Shown: positions 60,883-64,000 of the stretch, piece by piece | Position numbering within the stretch: the first letter of the stretch is position 1 | Layout: each line of letters starts with the position of its first letter | Origin: Agromyces sp. SYSU T00194 | GTDB taxonomy: Bacteria > Actinomycetota > Actinomycetes > Actinomycetales > Microbacteriaceae | NCBI RefSeq assembly: GCF_040496035.1 | Contig: NZ_JBEPJZ010000001.1 | Location: forward strand, 1,488,001-1,552,000 | DNA: 64,000 nt | Reading direction: 5' to 3' | Program-made: the position numbers and the translations under genes | Notes under the pieces: model-generated | The model's database searches: none | Told to the model about the DNA's origin: nothing | The model's input: the letters and a program-made list of their open reading frames with translations, nothing else

Positions 60883-62448
60883 ATGAAGCCGTACATCCTC
60901 GTCAGCCGGAACACGGCCTACGACCTGCGCATGCGGCGGCTCCTCGGCACGAACCTGCGCTCCATCCCGGGCGAGTTCCTCGGCATCGGCACCTCGCTCG
61001 TGCTCGACCGGGTGGGCACCTCGCCGCGCATCGCGATCCTCGGGCCGGAGCTGCGCTTCCCGGAGACGGTCGCGCTGACGGAGGCGCTCATCGCCCGGCA
61101 CCCGAACATCGGGCTGGTGATCGTCGAATCGGAGCCGGGCGACCCGGAGACCTGGATCGGCCGCGGCATCCACGCCGTGGTCCCCGCTCAGGCGACCGAC
61201 GCTGAGACGCTCGACCTGGTCAACCGGCTCGACACCTGGCTCGCCGAGTACGGCGAGGACATGGAGGCGGGCGAGTTCGGCGGCGTCGACGCCGTGAACG
61301 AGCCCGAACCCGAGCCGGCCGCCCCGAAGCGCGACCTGCCCGATTTCGACGACGAGGTGGTCTGGGTGGCGGATGCCACCGAGCCGCCCCCGACCCCGCA
61401 GCCCACGTCCGCCGCAGTCTCGCCCGACCCCGCGGCGTCGCGGGTACCCGCTGCCCTGCCCGACCTCGTGAGCGCCCCGACCGCCGTCCCGCGCCCGGGC
61501 CCCACTCCGCCGCCCCCGCCGCCGCCGGTGCGTCGGGCGCCCGCCGCGGCGTCCCAAGCCACGCCTGAGCCGCCGCCGTCGACCGTCGAGCCGCCGACCC
61601 GGACGGCGACCCTGCCGGTACAGGATGCCGGGCGCGCCACCACTGCCGAGCTCGCCGGGCCCGCCGACGACGCGCCCACCGGGGTCCGCAGCGAGATCAT
61701 CGTCGTCGCCGCGCCGAAGGGCGGCCAAGGCAAGACGACCGCGGCGATCAACATCGCGGTCGGCCTCGCGGAGGTCGTGCCGGGCGAGGTCGTGCTCGTC
61801 GACGCCGACCTCCAGTTCGGCGACATCGCCTTCGCGCTGGGGCTGCCGGAGTCGCGCACGGTCGTCGGTGCGCTCGAGACACGCGACGACGACGACCTCG
61901 TCTCGGGGCTGCTGCGCCACGAGGACGACTTCTTCGTCATGCAGGCGCCGCCGACGCCGGAGGATGCGGAGCACGTGACGCCCGAGGACCTCGTCGCGGT
62001 GGTCCGACGCCTCTCGGGCCGCTTCCGGTACGTGGTGGTCGACACGACCCCCGGTGTCGGCCCGCACAGCCTCGCGCTCATCGCGGCCGCGACCGACGGC
62101 GTCTTCATCGCGAACATCAACACGCCGAGCCTGCACGCGATGCGCAAGGAGCTCGAGCTGCTCGAGGCATCCGACGGCATGCCCCCGAACCGGCATGTCG
62201 TGCTGAACTTCAGCAACCGGCGCGCGGGCATCACGCCGGCCCAGGCGGCGGAGGTCGTGGGCGTCCCGTTCGACATCGACGTGCCGCGCTCGCCCGCGGT
62301 GCTCTTCGCGAGCAACGAGGGCGTCCCGCTCATCCACCACGACGTGCGCGATGCGGCGGCGAAGGCGTTCCGGCGCCTGGTGCAGCGCATCGACCCGGCC
62401 GCGGTGCCGACGCGTCGCCGCATCCACCGCCGCTGGCGCGCGTCGTGA
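60883..62448 (+). CDS. second TadZ/CpaE-type ATPase
   Basis: Paralogue of the TadZ at 55870, 521 residues. It has the same receiver-like domain (YILVSRNTAYDLRMRRLLGT), a longer Pro/Ala-rich linker (residues 140-265, including a run of eight prolines) and the ATPase domain with APKGGQGKTTAAINIAVGLA near residue 279, VLVDADLQFGDIAFALGL and VVVDTTPGVGPHSLALIA. Both proteins end in the near-identical PTRRRIHR motif. Unlike the island copy, its sequence is rich in the GGATGC/GCATCC word, so it looks native. It may place another machine or regulate the first. Confidence 0.92.
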   Translation: MKPYILVSRNTAYDLRMRRLLGTNLRSIPGEFLGIGTSLVLDRVGTSPRIAILGPELRFPETVALTEALIARHPNIGLVIVESEPGDPETWIGRGIHAVVPAQATDAETLDLVNRLDTWLAEYGEDMEAGEFGGVDAVNEPEPEPAAPKRDLPDFDDEVVWVADATEPPPTPQPTSAAVSPDPAASRVPAALPDLVSAPTAVPRPGPTPPPPPPPVRRAPAAASQATPEPPPSTVEPPTRTATLPVQDAGRATTAELAGPADDAPTGVRSEIIVVAAPKGGQGKTTAAINIAVGLAEVVPGEVVLVDADLQFGDIAFALGLPESRTVVGALETRDDDDLVSGLLRHEDDFFVMQAPPTPEDAEHVTPEDLVAVVRRLSGRFRYVVVDTTPGVGPHSLALIAAATDGVFIANINTPSLHAMRKELELLEASDGMPPNRHVVLNFSNRRAGITPAQAAEVVGVPFDIDVPRSPAVLFASNEGVPLIHHDVRDAAAKAFRRLVQRIDPAAVPTRRRIHRRWRAS

Positions 62449-62511
62449 CGACCGGGGCCGGTTCTCCACAGGGTTCGCGCCGCACCGGCCCGCCCGCGAG
62501 CGCGCCCGGGC

Positions 62512-62524
62512 TACCCTTCCTCGC
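62512..62524 (+). promoter_or_regulatory. probable leaderless promoter -10 (prepilin-peptidase-like gene)
   Basis: TACCCT at 62512-62517, seven bases before GTG 62525. Confidence 0.45.
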
Positions 62525-63163
62525 GTGACGGCGATACTCCTGGGCGGCGGTGCGGTCTTCGGCGCCGTCGCGGGCTGGTGGCCGATCGCGGGGTCCGCGC
62601 GCAGCGGCACCCACGGCACGCGGCTGTGGAGCCGGCGTTCGCGCATCGTCGTCACCGTCTTCGCCGCACTCGGCGGCATCGCGATCTGCTGGGGCATCGG
62701 CGTGTCGCCGGTACTGCTGCCGGCACTGGTCTTCCTCATCACCGGCGCGGCGCTCGCGACGATGGATGCCGCGGAGCGGCGCGTCCCCGCCGGCACCGTG
62801 ACCAGCGCCGGCGTGCTCGTCGCCGGCATGCTGGTGGTCGCCGCCGCGATCGACGACGCCTGGTGGTCGCTGCTCTGGGCCGGGCTCGGCGCCATCGGCA
62901 TGTCCGCCATCGCCGCCGCCGGTGCGCGCTGGCTCCCGCGCGTGGTGGCCTGGCGGGACCTCGGCCTCCCGGTGCTCGCCGGCCTGATGCTCGGGTACCT
63001 GGGGTGGGAGGCGTGGCTGGCGGGCCTCGCCGGCATGCTTGTGATCGGGTTCCTCGCCGCATCCGTCGCCGTGCTGCGCGGCGACGCCACGCGACTGGCC
63101 GGCGCCCTGCCGCTCGGCCCGTCGATCATGGCGGGCGCGGTGCTCGCGATCGTCCTGGTCTAG
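62525..63163 (+). CDS. degenerate A24 prepilin-peptidase-like membrane protein
   Basis: A 212-residue polytopic protein with the A24 layout. The first catalytic aspartate region is kept (ATMDAAERRVPAGT), but the second, normally GxGD followed by V-K-L, reads VVAWRDLGLPVLAGL: the aspartate is kept and the glycines and lysine are lost. The C-terminal ALPLGPSIMAGAVLAI matches the FGPSMVAGAVIAA end of the intact peptidase at 50786. It may be inactive, or process another pilin. Start GTG 62525. Confidence 0.78.
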   Translation: MTAILLGGGAVFGAVAGWWPIAGSARSGTHGTRLWSRRSRIVVTVFAALGGIAICWGIGVSPVLLPALVFLITGAALATMDAAERRVPAGTVTSAGVLVAGMLVVAAAIDDAWWSLLWAGLGAIGMSAIAAAGARWLPRVVAWRDLGLPVLAGLMLGYLGWEAWLAGLAGMLVIGFLAASVAVLRGDATRLAGALPLGPSIMAGAVLAIVLV

Positions 63164-63211
63164 CGGCCCGCCCGCCCGCGCCGGCCGTAGGCTGAGGGTG
63201 GGGAGGCCGAC

Positions 63212-64000
63212 GTGAGCAGGGGGAGCGAGCCCGACTGGCAGCCGGACGTGCTCGGCGAGCGGTACGAGCAGCTGACGCTGCCGTTGGCGGAGGACGACGA
63301 GGGCGAGGTCGTCGCGACGCTCGTGCGCCACCGCCCGCGCTTCCGCTGGCGGCTGACGCCGGGGGCTGCGGCCGACTGCGACGTGCTCTACGTGCACGGC
63401 TGGAGCGACTACTTCTTCCAGACCGAGCTCGCCGAGTTCTGGGCGGATGCCGGTGCGCGGTTCTTCGCCCTCGACCTGCGCAAGTACGGGCGGAGCCTCC
63501 GCGGCGGGCAGACCCCGGGCTTCGTGAACGCCCTCGCCGCCTACGACGAGGACATCGAGGCCGCGCTCGCCGCCATGGGGCACCCGATCGACGGGCCGGT
63601 CTCGGCACGCCCGCTCATCCTGCTCGGGCACTCGACCGGCGGGCTCACGCTGGCGCTGTGGGCCGCGCGACACCCCGGCGTCGCATCCGCCCTGATTCTG
63701 AACAGCCCGTGGCTGGAGTTCCAGGCCAGCCGCATCGGGCGCGAGGCGATGACGCCGCTCATCGACCTCTCGGCCCGGGTCGACCCGCGCGGCGGCCTGC
63801 CGAACGTCGACCTCGGGTTCTACACGCGCGCGGTCGCGGAGGAGCAGGGCGGCGAGTGGACGTACGACCACGCCTGGCGCCCCGACCGCGGGTTCCCGGC
63901 GCCCGCCGGCTGGCTCTCGGCGGTGCTCGCCGGGCATGCGCGAGTCGCCGCCGGCATCGACGTCGGCGCGCCCGTGCTCACCCTGCTGTCGAAGCGCACG
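63212..64000 (+). CDS. alpha/beta hydrolase, 3' end beyond the window
   Basis: Lysophospholipase-like alpha/beta hydrolase; 263 residues are visible and the frame is open at the window end. The nucleophile elbow is LLGHSTGGLTLALWAARHP, and the oxyanion region is VLYVHGWSDYFFQTELAEFW; LDLRKYGRS precedes it. The start is GTG 63212 with GGGGAGG eight bases upstream; TAGGCT at about 63187 may be the -10 box. Catalytic Asp and His lie in or beyond the missing end. Substrate unknown. Confidence 0.9.
   Translation, partial: MSRGSEPDWQPDVLGERYEQLTLPLAEDDEGEVVATLVRHRPRFRWRLTPGAAADCDVLYVHGWSDYFFQTELAEFWADAGARFFALDLRKYGRSLRGGQTPGFVNALAAYDEDIEAALAAMGHPIDGPVSARPLILLGHSTGGLTLALWAARHPGVASALILNSPWLEFQASRIGREAMTPLIDLSARVDPRGGLPNVDLGFYTRAVAEEQGGEWTYDHAWRPDRGFPAPAGWLSAVLAGHARVAAGIDVGAPVLTLLSKRT

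Noticed and set aside
62525..63163. Calling this gene an active TadV peptidase
   Set aside because: The GxGD motif is replaced by WRD with loss of the conserved glycine and lysine, so only a peptidase-like label is justified.
1..64000. tRNA, rRNA, riboswitch or CRISPR array
   Set aside because: I saw no tRNA cloverleaf with T-loop GTTCRA, no rRNA sequence, no spaced direct repeats of CRISPR type and no recognisable riboswitch core. The repeats present are palindromes or codon-level repeats. A covariance-model scan would be decisive.

Overview
The window is a 64 kb stretch of a high-G+C actinobacterial chromosome, with no rRNA, tRNA, insertion sequence, phage gene or CRISPR array. The gene content points to Actinobacteria: a 32-residue bS22-like ribosomal protein, a DUF4229 protein, an SCO4226-type nickel-binding protein, a PrmC-related methyltransferase with NAPY in place of NPPY, an archaeal-type AspRS, ResB/CcsB cytochrome c maturation and a complete-looking menaquinone set. 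I infer the family Microbacteriaceae (Agromyces-like) from overall style; no database search was done. Start codons are often GTG and sometimes TTG. About twenty genes have a TAnnnT hexamer only 6-7 bases before the start codon, as expected for leaderless transcripts.

Layout. 1-9.6 kb: 3' part of a catalase, a 5'-3' exonuclease, an AlkA-like glycosylase, a VWA-like membrane protein, an N5-glutamine methyltransferase, a VOC protein and a large LuxR-type ATPase regulator divergent from a small Ni-binding protein. 9.6-18.2 kb: a winged-helix regulator preceded by a 33-codon cysteine-rich leader ORF, upp, tRNA adenosine deaminase, a glutamine amidotransferase, a CDF transporter divergent from proC, a TrkA/TrkH potassium system, two small DNA-binding proteins, bS22 and a glutaredoxin-like protein. 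18.2-22.8 kb, mostly minus strand: a SHOCT protein, a Na+/H+ antiporter, a ClC channel and AspRS. 22.8-28 kb: phosphatase, TlpA, CcdA, ResB and CcsB, the system II cytochrome c maturation cluster.

28-35.3 kb holds a lipoprotein and one very large extracellular amylase-pullulanase of 2070 residues. It has two LacI-type operators upstream and is flanked by 58-bp palindromic repeats. 35.3-48.6 kb is the menaquinone region: menC, menB, menE, menA, menD, menF, menG, a polyprenyl diphosphate synthase and a ferredoxin/adrenodoxin-type NADP reductase, with a few small membrane proteins and a GDSL hydrolase between them. Together with the cytochrome c genes it equips a menaquinone-based respiratory chain.

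48.7-60.6 kb is a tad/flp tight-adherence pilus island: prepilin peptidase, Flp pilin, TadE, TadG-like protein, CpaB, TadZ, CpaF, TadB and TadC, with two large polytopic membrane proteins of unknown function. It is depleted in a hexamer (GGATGC/GCATCC) that is abundant elsewhere in the window, so it may have a different origin. 60.9-63.2 kb holds a second TadZ and a degenerate prepilin-peptidase-like protein. The window ends inside an alpha/beta hydrolase gene.

The main candidates for something undescribed are the leaderless Cys-rich leader peptide before the winged-helix regulator, the palindrome that supplies both -10 boxes for the CDF/proC gene pair, the GGATGC/GCATCC signature and its absence from the pilus island, and the 58-bp palindrome family around the amylopullulanase gene.
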